Origin: Bacteroidales bacterium
Lineage (GTDB): Bacteria; Bacteroidota; Bacteroidia; Bacteroidales; UBA1715
Assembly: GCA_017618935.1 (NCBI GenBank)
Contig: JAFZTG010000140.1
Location: forward strand, 1-45,232
Reading direction: 5' to 3'
Length of the DNA stretch: 45,232 nt
Shown: piece after piece, positions 35,182 through 42,929 of the stretch
Position numbering within the stretch: the first letter of the stretch is position 1
Layout of the letters: every line of letters starts with the position of its first letter
Notes under the pieces: model-generated
Databases searched by the model: none
Told to the model about the DNA's origin: nothing
The model's input: the letters and a program-made list of their open reading frames with translations, nothing else
Translations under genes and position numbers: made by a program

Positions 35182-36420
35182 ATGAAAAAAATACAATATG
35201 TAATAATGGCTACTGGCCTTGTGTTATCGCTTTCGTGCGGTAACCAAGGTAGTAACCAAAGTCAAAGCAGTGGAGTTGTATTTAAACCACAAACTCCTCA
35301 ATCACAAATTGTTACAGCTGATAGAGAAGCAAAAATTGCCGAAAAACGCAGTCAATACAAAGCGTATGAATCATACGACGATATTCTTGCCAATTCATAT
35401 CGTTTCGAAGGTAAGATAAAACTTACATCGTTCATCCCTGCTGACGAGCATTTGTCGGAAACCGAAGCACGTCTCATCGATTTCAAAACAGTGCAAATGG
35501 TAACTATGAACGGCATAGGCGGCTTGGGTGGCAATCCCCGTTTTATTATAGCCCCATTATGTACCCAATTGCAAAAGGATGTGATGTCGAAAGCTCCGCT
35601 ACGTTATTTGGTGAAATACAACATCACGCTTTACATTGCCGATTTGGTGTCGGGTACCATTTTTGGATCTTACGATATGCAACGAAGCGGCGTGGGCGAT
35701 TCCGAAACACGCGCATTTGTCAACATGTACAATGACATAAACCCACGCGACGAAGGCATCCAGCGTTTTTTGGAAGAATCGCAGAACAAGATTATAAGTT
35801 ATTTCCAAGTTCACGCCCAAGAAATGATAGCGGAAGCAAAGAGATATGCAGGCCAAGGACGTTACGAGGAAGCACTTGCAATACTTAACTCGATTCCTGT
35901 GGAATGTGCAGAACAATACGAGGTTGCCACAAAATTGTCGGACGAAGTCTTCACAAAATATACAAATGATAATTGTAGCACGCTTTTGGCAAAAATGAAA
36001 TCAGCATTGGGACGTCCAATCGACGAAACAGGATTCAATGCCGAAGCTATGTGTTATTATAGTATGATTACCAAAGGTTCGTGTAAGACGGAAGCCGACA
36101 AAATTTATGACGCATATAAAAAAGAAGTGTTTGCCGACCAGGAAAAGAAACGCAAATATTTGATTGAAGACAGAAAATGGGATATGGAAGTTGAGCAGCA
36201 ACGCTTCGAAAACCAATATCGTGCCGATGAACTTTCGTATGATCATCAATACAAAATGTTCAAAACAGAAATGTCGGCAAAAGTGCAGATTGCCGGAAAC
36301 ACTTGTTTGTTGGAAAAATATAAGAAAGACGCATACAACAATCTTTCGTTCATCAACAAGATATTCAACATCGGTTCTGCATTCGAACAAAGCAAATGTG
36401 GTCAGGAACTTGATTTATAA
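35182..36420 (+). CDS. Lipoprotein of unknown function with helical C-terminus
   Basis: 412 residues. Lipobox ATGLVLSLSCGN (Cys19). The first domain (about 60-200) is mixed (YRFEGKIKLTSFIPADEHLSE; FIIAPLCTQLQKDV; YNITLYIADLVSGTIFGSYD). A TPR-like helical hairpin follows (AEAKRYAGQGRYEEALAILNS), and then a charged helical stretch (YKKEVFADQEKKRKYLIEDRKW) that may form a coiled coil. The domain order suggests a periplasm-facing lipoprotein in a complex. It lies just upstream of the ion-channel gene, with a 6-bp gap, so the two are probably translated from one message. Confidence 0.6.
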   Translation: MKKIQYVIMATGLVLSLSCGNQGSNQSQSSGVVFKPQTPQSQIVTADREAKIAEKRSQYKAYESYDDILANSYRFEGKIKLTSFIPADEHLSETEARLIDFKTVQMVTMNGIGGLGGNPRFIIAPLCTQLQKDVMSKAPLRYLVKYNITLYIADLVSGTIFGSYDMQRSGVGDSETRAFVNMYNDINPRDEGIQRFLEESQNKIISYFQVHAQEMIAEAKRYAGQGRYEEALAILNSIPVECAEQYEVATKLSDEVFTKYTNDNCSTLLAKMKSALGRPIDETGFNAEAMCYYSMITKGSCKTEADKIYDAYKKEVFADQEKKRKYLIEDRKWDMEVEQQRFENQYRADELSYDHQYKMFKTEMSAKVQIAGNTCLLEKYKKDAYNNLSFINKIFNIGSAFEQSKCGQELDL

Positions 36421-36426
36421 TACAAT

Positions 36427-38148
36427 ATGAACATAGCTACAATTAAGGAAAATCTTGCTCGAATTTTCGACGACAATTTAAGAACCAAACAATGGCATAA
36501 CATTGTTGATTATGTAATCATTGGATTAATCATCATAAGCACCATTGAAGTGTTCTTGTCAACCATACAGCCGATAGAGGCAAGGTTTCACACAATCCTT
36601 GCCGTTATCGACTACATTACGATTGTGTTCTTTACCATAGAAGTAACGTTACGTATATGGGTGTGCGGTGTTGGTGAAGGAAACGAGAAATATCAAGGGT
36701 GGAAAGGGAAACTGCGCTATTGTTTCAGTTTCTACGGATTGGTCGATATTCTTTCCACCTACACGTTCTATTTGTCACTGTTCCTGCCTTTTTCTTATAC
36801 GACGTTCAAAGTCCTGCGAACACTGCGACTATTCAGAGTGTTCCGTTACCTGAAATCGTTTGAGTTGTTGATAAACGCCATAAAATCGAAGAAACAGGAA
36901 TTTTGGATTTCGTTTCAGTTTCTCTTCATCACCACAATCATACTTGCACTCATTGCATTCTTTGTTGAAAATGCGGCACAGCCCGATTCGTGCGGGACTT
37001 CGGTGCAAGTGATTATTTGGGCGTTTTCGCAATACATTGGCGACAGAGGGCATTTTGTAACATTCCAGCCAATAACAATCGTAGGTCGTCTGATAGCATT
37101 TACCATTGGCCTTTTGCAGATTGCGTTGTTTGCCGTTCCAGCAGGACTTATCGGTTCCGGATTCGGCGAACAGATCCGCTCGCTTCGGGCAAAAGAAACG
37201 CTTAACGGGAGAATTGGCGAAATGGAAGCAATCTTCAACAAGGTTCCGAAAAAGAGAAAAATCTTAGATAATCGTCCTGCTCGCTATCGTTTCTTGCCAC
37301 TCGATAAATTTACGACGAGCCTTCTTTACTCCGAAAGTGAGATTTTTGCCTGCATACGCAACAGCGACACGCTTCGGCTCTGGAGGTTCAAGAGCGACGA
37401 GTCGCTTAACTACAATGATATGCAAATTGTAGAACATTTTCCCAAAAATACCCGATATGGTTACTGCTCACAAAACGAGCAAAGCCCTATAAGCATTATT
37501 TGTCCTTCGGCTGCGACGGAAAGAGGCATCGGGCATTTTTCGGCAACCGTTGCTGAAAATGTTCAGAGCAATTTCATTTCTCGGGAACATGTACTCACCA
37601 TGAACGATGAAGAAAAAACCGTTATTGGAGCGAATTCATCCCGTTTTTATGTTGATTTCGCCCAGACAAAGGCGGACACAACGGCCGGAATACCTGTCCG
37701 ACATTTCGTAACCGATATTGAAACGGTATGCCAAGGCAGAATAAACTTCATTCTTACGGTGGGTAATTCCGCTGGCGCAGACTTTTCAATAGAAATAGGC
37801 AAACCGAAAGACTCCGACAAGAACGATTTTTCGGAATCCACCGTGTTGGAACAAGATGTTCAAACAATACAAACATTTTACGAAAATCTTGAAAAGAATG
37901 TGGCTGACGTGATTGTGAAAACGAACGGAATTGGCGAAGAACAACATTTTTCGTTCTCAACTGCATACAACGAGAAAGGATTTGTGAAAGACAACTTGTT
38001 GGGACGATGTATAACGACCAACTGCAACAGCACAGCGGTAACCATCTATGTGAATGCTAAATTGCTCACCTCGCCTAACGACGAACGCTATTATGCAGGA
38101 ATTAAGGCATTGATACAAACATTTGAACAAACATTTGGAAAAGAATAA
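36427..38148 (+). CDS. Voltage-gated-type ion channel with non-canonical pore and large C-terminal domain
   Basis: 573 residues. S1-S6 are recognisable: S1 near 28-47, S2 57-80, S3 99-122, an arginine-rich S4 (FKVLRTLRLFRVFRYLK, about 127-143), S5 158-181, pore loop, and S6 221-246 ending AVPAGLIGSGF as in bacterial ion transporters. The pore helix ends WAFSQYIGDRGH (198-209), where K+ channels have TVGYGD, so selectivity cannot be predicted. Residues about 260-573 are a soluble cytoplasmic domain that I do not recognise (FLPLDKFTTSLLYSESEIFACIR). Same strand and close spacing place it in the ten-gene run. Confidence 0.82.
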   Translation: MNIATIKENLARIFDDNLRTKQWHNIVDYVIIGLIIISTIEVFLSTIQPIEARFHTILAVIDYITIVFFTIEVTLRIWVCGVGEGNEKYQGWKGKLRYCFSFYGLVDILSTYTFYLSLFLPFSYTTFKVLRTLRLFRVFRYLKSFELLINAIKSKKQEFWISFQFLFITTIILALIAFFVENAAQPDSCGTSVQVIIWAFSQYIGDRGHFVTFQPITIVGRLIAFTIGLLQIALFAVPAGLIGSGFGEQIRSLRAKETLNGRIGEMEAIFNKVPKKRKILDNRPARYRFLPLDKFTTSLLYSESEIFACIRNSDTLRLWRFKSDESLNYNDMQIVEHFPKNTRYGYCSQNEQSPISIICPSAATERGIGHFSATVAENVQSNFISREHVLTMNDEEKTVIGANSSRFYVDFAQTKADTTAGIPVRHFVTDIETVCQGRINFILTVGNSAGADFSIEIGKPKDSDKNDFSESTVLEQDVQTIQTFYENLEKNVADVIVKTNGIGEEQHFSFSTAYNEKGFVKDNLLGRCITTNCNSTAVTIYVNAKLLTSPNDERYYAGIKALIQTFEQTFGKE

Positions 38149-38151
38149 ACT

Positions 38152-38289
38152 ATGGTCTTACTCGGCATTATCATATTCTTAGGCTTATTGATATGGCTTC
38201 CATACAAATTTATGGATTCCGTGTATGATTCATTCGGTTGCATAGGCATTGTGATAGCAATTTTTATAATACTTTGTATATTTTTCTAA
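38152..38289 (+). CDS. 45-residue membrane microprotein
   Basis: ATG at 38152, 3 bp after the channel stop codon; TAA at 38287-38289. The protein is nearly all hydrophobic, with two predicted transmembrane segments (MVLLGIIIFLGLLIWLPY, then CIGIVIAIFIILCIFF) joined by a short polar turn (KFMDSVYDSFG). It has no known family. The tight spacing suggests translational coupling with the channel, so an accessory subunit is a reasonable but untested guess. It is too short for ordinary gene finders. Confidence 0.55.
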   Translation: MVLLGIIIFLGLLIWLPYKFMDSVYDSFGCIGIVIAIFIILCIFF

Positions 38290-38329
38290 CTACAAAATAA
38301 AATTAGTATTAACACAAATAATAACAAGT

Positions 38330-38827
38330 ATGAATAAACAAGAAACAGAAAAACTTTTGGAAAAGATTAAACCTATTCGAAACATTTGCTCCCAAAAGAA
38401 AATAGATTTAGAAGTAGTGGATTATCACTCCTTAAAACAGGAAAACGCATTGCAAAATGCCATAGGTCTATTCTATGCCTATTTTGACGGATTTTTACCA
38501 AGAGTTGAAAATTATGTCACACTAAATTCTACGGACGAAGTTATTACAGTATTCAACAAACTCGTGAACGACTTTAATTGGAATAATATAGGCGAATTGG
38601 ATATAGAAAATTTTCTTACTGAATACAAAGATCCAAGAAATGATAAAGGAAACACATTATGGCAGCCTATGCCTATTTCAAATGTTATTGATGGTCCGAA
38701 CGAAATATTTTGTTCCGATAAGTGGAATAATGATAGTTTTGATCCAAGATATAATGCATGTTGGTCTTTTGCTGATGTAAGAGGCTGTATCTCTATTCAA
38801 TTCCGCTTATACAAGGAAAACAAATAA
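38330..38827 (+). CDS. Hypothetical cytoplasmic protein (165 residues)
   Basis: No signal peptide or membrane segment. The N-terminus is helical and charged (KQETEKLLEKIKPIRNICSQKK). A middle region (GLFYAYFDGFLPRVENYVTL) and a C-terminal aromatic segment (CWSFADVRGCISIQFRLYKENK) do not match a family known to me. It starts 40 bp after the microprotein gene and ends 55 bp before the first of two paralogous envelope genes. Position in the run is the only clue to function. Confidence 0.5.
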   Translation: MNKQETEKLLEKIKPIRNICSQKKIDLEVVDYHSLKQENALQNAIGLFYAYFDGFLPRVENYVTLNSTDEVITVFNKLVNDFNWNNIGELDIENFLTEYKDPRNDKGNTLWQPMPISNVIDGPNEIFCSDKWNNDSFDPRYNACWSFADVRGCISIQFRLYKENK

Positions 38828-38882
38828 GAACGTTAAAACACATTAATTATAAACAACAGTATTAACATAAAATTTATAAGAT

Positions 38883-39578
38883 ATGAGTAAAAAAAATAAT
38901 GACTATTCACTAGCAATTTTTTTCGGAGTGCCTGGTGTTTTACTAATAGTGGTATGCATTTGGGGGTTCTTATCAACTGACAGCAAAAAAAACGAAAGAA
39001 TTACAACTTACTTAAGTGAGAATAATTTTATTGAAGCACGTAAAGAAGTAGAAAAAATACAAGATGAAGAAATTAAAGAAGATGCAAGAGAAAAAGTTTC
39101 AAGAGCCGAAATAACGTATTATATCAAACAGAATGAGTTTGCGAGAGCAAAAGCGGTTGCGACCGAAGACGGTCAAGATTCAATGTATCAACAAATAATA
39201 GGAGAATGGATGTCACAACTGATTACAAATCAACAATATAGCGAAGCTGCTAATATTTTGCAAAACTGGACTTTCACGTATTCGGCAAAATTTGATGCAA
39301 AAAATATTACGCAAAGTGCTATCGACGACGTAAATAAAGATTATAACCACGAAAGAAACACCTATAATGATTATGTAACAAAACTAATAAATGCAGCCAC
39401 TTTTGACGATAATGTGGCTTTGGTAAAAAAATGTTTGATGCTTTACCGAAACATAATGATTGTTGAGACAAAGAAAAAGATAGGCAATGACTATTACGAT
39501 GTAACATTCAAAAAAGACAACACTGCCTTACGAGAGATGAAAAAGAAATTAGCACTGCAACATATTAAAGTTGATTAG
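38883..39578 (+). CDS. Membrane-anchored helical-repeat protein, paralogue 1
   Basis: 231 residues with one N-terminal transmembrane helix (LAIFFGVPGVLLIVVCIWGFL) and a soluble helical domain. It is paralogous to the next gene: both have NNF-EAR, then RAEI-YY-KQNEFARAKA-A, an ILQN/LLKN segment, YNDYVTKLINAA versus YNERVFKLFYSA, and the same ending IKVD. The helices look TPR-like. This copy has no lipobox, so it is held by its helix. Part of the ten-gene run. Function unknown. Confidence 0.6.
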   Translation: MSKKNNDYSLAIFFGVPGVLLIVVCIWGFLSTDSKKNERITTYLSENNFIEARKEVEKIQDEEIKEDAREKVSRAEITYYIKQNEFARAKAVATEDGQDSMYQQIIGEWMSQLITNQQYSEAANILQNWTFTYSAKFDAKNITQSAIDDVNKDYNHERNTYNDYVTKLINAATFDDNVALVKKCLMLYRNIMIVETKKKIGNDYYDVTFKKDNTALREMKKKLALQHIKVD

Positions 39579-39606
39579 TTTTTAGGGGTTACTAAAATAA
39601 AACGAA

Positions 39607-40296
39607 ATGAAGACATTATTAAAAATCACTGGATTATGTACTATTCTGGTTGTTTTATTAAACTCTTGTAATAGTGATGACAGGAAAAAAGCGAAAATAC
39701 AAAAACTTCTCAATGAAAATAATTTTACAGAAGCACGGATATTAAATAAAGAAATATCTAGTGCTTTTGAAAGGGAAACCGTAACTATTAATCGAGCTGA
39801 AATATCATTTTATGTAAAACAAAATGAATTTGCAAGAGCCAAAGCCATTGCATTAGAAAATGATGTGATGCGTATGTATGAAGAAGCTGCATTAGCATGG
39901 TATCCACAACTTGTAGACCAAAGAGAGTATGAAAAAGCTGTTGATCTTTTAAAAAATCTTGAAATCACAGATAATCATACTTCTTTACACTACAATCCCA
40001 TAGGTCCTGTTAATGAAGCAAGGGAGTATAAGAACAATACTGGTTCAGAAAATCATTTATACAACGAAGCGGTTGCCAAATACAACGAACGTGTTTTTAA
40101 ACTATTCTATTCGGCGTTAATGGATAATAACCTTGAATATGTAAAGAAATCCCTTCTTCTTTTTAAACCTGAAATGACCATGAGTTCCAAAAAAGTAATA
40201 GACAAAGATTGGGTTCGAGTTTATTATAAACAAGACAATAAAGCTCTTCAACAAGCAAAAATGAAACTAGCAGAACAAAACATCAAGGTTGATTAG
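39607..40296 (+). CDS. Lipoprotein helical-repeat protein, paralogue 2
   Basis: 229 residues. The signal sequence ends in a lipobox (ILVVLLNSCNS), so it is a lipoprotein, whereas its paralogue immediately upstream is held by a transmembrane helix. Shared landmarks are NNFTEAR, INRAEISFYVKQNEFARAKAIA, the YNEAVAKYNERVFKL region and the final MKLAEQNIKVD. The pair is best explained by a tandem duplication followed by a change of anchor. It begins 28 bp after the first copy. Confidence 0.65.
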   Translation: MKTLLKITGLCTILVVLLNSCNSDDRKKAKIQKLLNENNFTEARILNKEISSAFERETVTINRAEISFYVKQNEFARAKAIALENDVMRMYEEAALAWYPQLVDQREYEKAVDLLKNLEITDNHTSLHYNPIGPVNEAREYKNNTGSENHLYNEAVAKYNERVFKLFYSALMDNNLEYVKKSLLLFKPEMTMSSKKVIDKDWVRVYYKQDNKALQQAKMKLAEQNIKVD

Positions 40297-40336
40297 GTTA
40301 TAAATAACAATTATTAACAAAAAAAAAATTACGAGA

Positions 40337-40903
40337 ATGAAAAACTTAAAAAATGTATGTATAGCCCTTGTGGCAATTGTTTTTACATGCTCATGTAGCA
40401 GTGAAGAAAAGAAAGAACGCCAATACATTGACCTCGGATTAAGTGTTAACTGGGCAGACGTCAATGAAGAAGGAACTTCAATAGAAGATATTGGAGATTA
40501 CTATATGTATAGTGATTTAAGTTCTATGGGAGAAAAAGTGATTCCTTCTGTAAAAGAAGCCGAAGAACTTATTCAAAACACCACTCATGAATGGACTACA
40601 ATAAACGGAGTTGAAGGATATAAGTTTACGGCATTGAACGGTAATAGTATATTTTTACCCGCCACAGGAAGAATAACATTTTTATCAGACTTGTTAAGAT
40701 ACTTCACTTTTACTCTATTGGGAAGCGCAAGTGATACAAACGAGGGTTATTATTTGTTAAGGAGAGATGACAAATATGAAGACCACATATTGTGGTTTAA
40801 CAAAGATACTATTTCAATATTAAACGAAGATGATTTTTCTAGTTGGAATCATTTTGCTGCAAGACGTGTTGAAGGTGGTTTTAACAGATTATTTGGGGAA
40901 TAA
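40337..40903 (+). CDS. Lipoprotein with Fibrobacter/Bacteroidota major-paralogue-like motif
   Basis: 188 residues. The lipobox-like end AIVFTCSCSSEE (Cys20 or so) precedes YIDLGLSVNWADVNEEGTS, a motif shared with many exported Bacteroidota proteins (usually seen as VDLGLSVKWAT.N). Further parts (YKFTALNGNSIFLPATGR) also fit that family of surface-exposed lectin- or lipoprotein-like domains. It is the last gene of the ten-gene run and is followed about 35 bp later by a strong terminator. Confidence 0.6.
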   Translation: MKNLKNVCIALVAIVFTCSCSSEEKKERQYIDLGLSVNWADVNEEGTSIEDIGDYYMYSDLSSMGEKVIPSVKEAEELIQNTTHEWTTINGVEGYKFTALNGNSIFLPATGRITFLSDLLRYFTFTLLGSASDTNEGYYLLRRDDKYEDHILWFNKDTISILNEDDFSSWNHFAARRVEGGFNRLFGE

Positions 40904-40937
40904 CGGAAACGAAGGGAAATTTTATTACGAAGAAGAT

Positions 40938-40966
40938 AAGGCTGTCACATTGTGGCAGCCTTTTTT
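40938..40966 (+). terminator. Rho-independent terminator closing the ten-gene run
   Basis: GGCTGTCAC (40940-40948) pairs with GTGGCAGCC (40952-40960) through one U-G wobble and a 3-nt loop, followed by six U residues. The AA before and TT after lengthen the stem. Confidence 0.85.
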
Positions 40967-40978
40967 GGTGCAATCTAG

Positions 40979-41030
40979 TTGCTATAGCAGATTTCTCGCT
41001 ATCGCTCGAAATGACAGGTCATTGGAATAA
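40979..41030. repeat. Possible dispersed intergenic element with two small palindromes
   Basis: It contains TGCTATAGCA (40979-40988), then TTCTCGCTATCGCTCG, then AATGAC-AG-GTCATT (41010-41023). The middle resembles a dispersed intergenic sequence (CTCGCT-CGCTCG-AAATGACA) that I recall from other genomes. It occurs once in this window, so the repeat status is from memory, not shown here. The rest of 40967-41167 is AT-rich with no gene. Confidence 0.35.
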
Positions 41031-41167
41031 GAAAAAACAAAAAATGGTTGTATAAAAACAACTTATAAATAAAAAAGACTTTTTTTGTCTATAAATGTAA
41101 AAGATTTTTGTTATTCCATTTTTTTTTATTTTCTTTGTGATGTTAAAATTGAAAAAATAAAAAAGAA

Positions 41168-41953
41168 ATGAAAAGACTTACCATTTTTGCAAGTTTGTTA
41201 CTTGCCTCTTTTTGTGGAATGGCACAAGAAGAATCTGCTGATACGACATCTAAAAAATATGCCTTAAATGAAGGTTGGGCTGCAACAGTTTCATTGGCAC
41301 CGACATTCTCGGCAGGCGATTTGGCTACATCAAAAGGTAGCGATATAGGTTTTGTCTTTGGTCTTGGCGTTCAAAAAGCGATTAATCCAAGTTTGGAATG
41401 GAGATTCCAGTATGGTCTTGGTTCATTAAAAGGATCAAAAGGTGATGCTCAATATTTTAAAGGGAATATTCATACGTTTACCACATCATTTAAATTCAAT
41501 TATTTGACGTTCATCAACTACGAAAAATTCGGCGAAAGTGCAATCAAACCATACGCTTTTGCAGGCATCGGAGTTTGCGGTTTCAAAGCTGAAAGATTCA
41601 ATATGAACAATGATGCAAGTATTGAAAAACAAGAAGAAAGAACAAAAACAATCACTATCCCTCTTGGTTTAGGCGTTGAATATGCCATCACCGAACAACT
41701 TTCTGTTGGTCTGGAAGCTGGTTTGAACTTATTAAGAACAGATGCTGCCGATGCATGGGAATCGAACACAAAACCACAAAGACTTGACAAAGGAAGCAAC
41801 AAAACAATGTGGATGTTGTTGGGTATTAAAGATAGCGACGATAATCTATGGCAAGACATGTACGGAACTATCGGCCTTTCTGTAAAATACAATATTGATT
41901 GTAGCAAATCGACAAAACTTGCTCCAAACAGCAACAACAACTTAATAAAGTAA
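41168..41953 (+). CDS. Outer-membrane beta-barrel protein
   Basis: 261 residues. Signal peptide KRLTIFASLLLASFCGMAQ (cleavage after MAQ). The rest alternates hydrophobic and polar residues with the aromatic girdle of an OmpW/OMP_b-brl-like porin: WAATVSLAPTFSAGD, LEWRFQYGLGS, FTTSFKFNYLTFINYEKFG, KPYAFAGIGVCGFKAE, TITIPLGLGVEYAI, LSVGLEAGLNLL. The last strand is TIGLSVKYNI. It has no sorting domain. It stands alone, with a weak promoter (TTTG then TTTCTTTG near 41107-41138) and its own terminator. Ligand unknown. Confidence 0.82.
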   Translation: MKRLTIFASLLLASFCGMAQEESADTTSKKYALNEGWAATVSLAPTFSAGDLATSKGSDIGFVFGLGVQKAINPSLEWRFQYGLGSLKGSKGDAQYFKGNIHTFTTSFKFNYLTFINYEKFGESAIKPYAFAGIGVCGFKAERFNMNNDASIEKQEERTKTITIPLGLGVEYAITEQLSVGLEAGLNLLRTDAADAWESNTKPQRLDKGSNKTMWMLLGIKDSDDNLWQDMYGTIGLSVKYNIDCSKSTKLAPNSNNNLIK

Positions 41954-41974
41954 ATTTTTACTCATAATTATCTC

Positions 41975-42014
41975 AAAAAAAAGGAGATTGCACAGTTGGG
42001 CAATCTCCTTTTTT
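41975..42014 (+). terminator. Rho-independent terminator after the beta-barrel gene
   Basis: GGAGATTGC (41983-41991) pairs perfectly with GCAATCTCC (42000-42008) around an 8-nt loop. A-run before and T-run after (42009-42014) extend the stem and provide the U tract. Confidence 0.88.
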
Positions 42015-42048
42015 GTTCATAACTTGTAAATGTTATACCTCGTCTTTT

Positions 42049-42084
42049 TTTGGTTCAAACGAAAAAAACTTGGAAATTTGAACC
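42049..42084 (+). promoter_or_regulatory. prmA promoter overlapped by an 8-bp inverted repeat
   Basis: TTTG (42049-42052) lies 20 bp from GAAATTTG (42073-42080), a near-consensus Bacteroidota -33/-7 pair that would start transcription at about the prmA ATG (42088). The perfect inverted repeat GGTTCAAA (42052-42059)/TTTGAACC (42077-42084) overlaps both elements. Confidence 0.5.
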
Positions 42085-42087
42085 GAT

Positions 42088-42927
42088 ATGGAGTATTGCG
42101 AATTTAGTTGTGACTTAAAGGCGCTTGTGGCTGAAAAACAAGAACTTTTGACCGTTTTTCTCTCGGAAATCGGCTTTGAAAGTTTTATGGAAACCGACGA
42201 AAAATATACGGCTTACATTCAAAATGACAATTTCGACAAACAAGCACTCATAGAAACATTGGAAGAAGCAGAACCCATTCTCGGCAAATTCGACTACGCC
42301 ATTGTGACTGTTCCGTCGCAAGACTGGAACACAGAATGGGAATCGACGTTTCAATATGCCGAAATCAACGACGAAATTATCGTTCGCTCCCCTCTTTATC
42401 ACCCCGAGAAACAATACAAACACGACATTGTTATCGACCCGAAAATGTCGTTCGGTTCGGGAACACACGAAACCACATCACTCATTCTGCAAACAATGAG
42501 CAAAATGGATTTCAAGGGAAAAACCGTTGCCGATTGTGGCTGCGGAACGGGCATTCTGGGAATTTTTGCATCAATGATGGGTGCAAAATCCGTTCTTGCT
42601 TTTGATTACGATTCTTGTTGCGTGGAAAATACCAAAACCAACATGCAGTTAAACAACAGAGCAAATATGGACGTGCAACAAGCGAAATTAGACATTCTGA
42701 ACGGCAAGAAATTTGATTGTATCCTTGCAAATATCAACAAGAATATTCTCGTTGAAAACATGGAACACATCGCCCAGGCGACCAATCCCAACGGAACGGT
42801 CATTTTGAGCGGCTTCTATTCCGAAGACGTTCCCGATATTACAAATATAGCAGATGCATTTAATTTGCACATTACAAATAGTGAATCAAAAAATAATTGG
42901 ACAATAACAACTTTTAAACGTAAATAA
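42088..42927 (+). CDS. prmA: Ribosomal protein L11 methyltransferase
   Basis: PrmA trimethylates several amino groups of ribosomal protein L11 using S-adenosylmethionine. The 279-residue length is usual. The N-terminal substrate domain (1-100) is followed by the hinge DPKMSFGSGTHETTSL, the SAM-binding loop VADCGCGTGILGIFASMMG, AFDYDSCCVENTKTN, and the motif CILANINKNIL, which corresponds to the catalytic NI region. Cytoplasmic. It starts close to a promoter with an inverted repeat and ends 2 bp before the next gene, with which it may be co-transcribed. Confidence 0.95.
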   Translation: MEYCEFSCDLKALVAEKQELLTVFLSEIGFESFMETDEKYTAYIQNDNFDKQALIETLEEAEPILGKFDYAIVTVPSQDWNTEWESTFQYAEINDEIIVRSPLYHPEKQYKHDIVIDPKMSFGSGTHETTSLILQTMSKMDFKGKTVADCGCGTGILGIFASMMGAKSVLAFDYDSCCVENTKTNMQLNNRANMDVQQAKLDILNGKKFDCILANINKNILVENMEHIAQATNPNGTVILSGFYSEDVPDITNIADAFNLHITNSESKNNWTITTFKRK

Positions 42928-42929
42928 TT

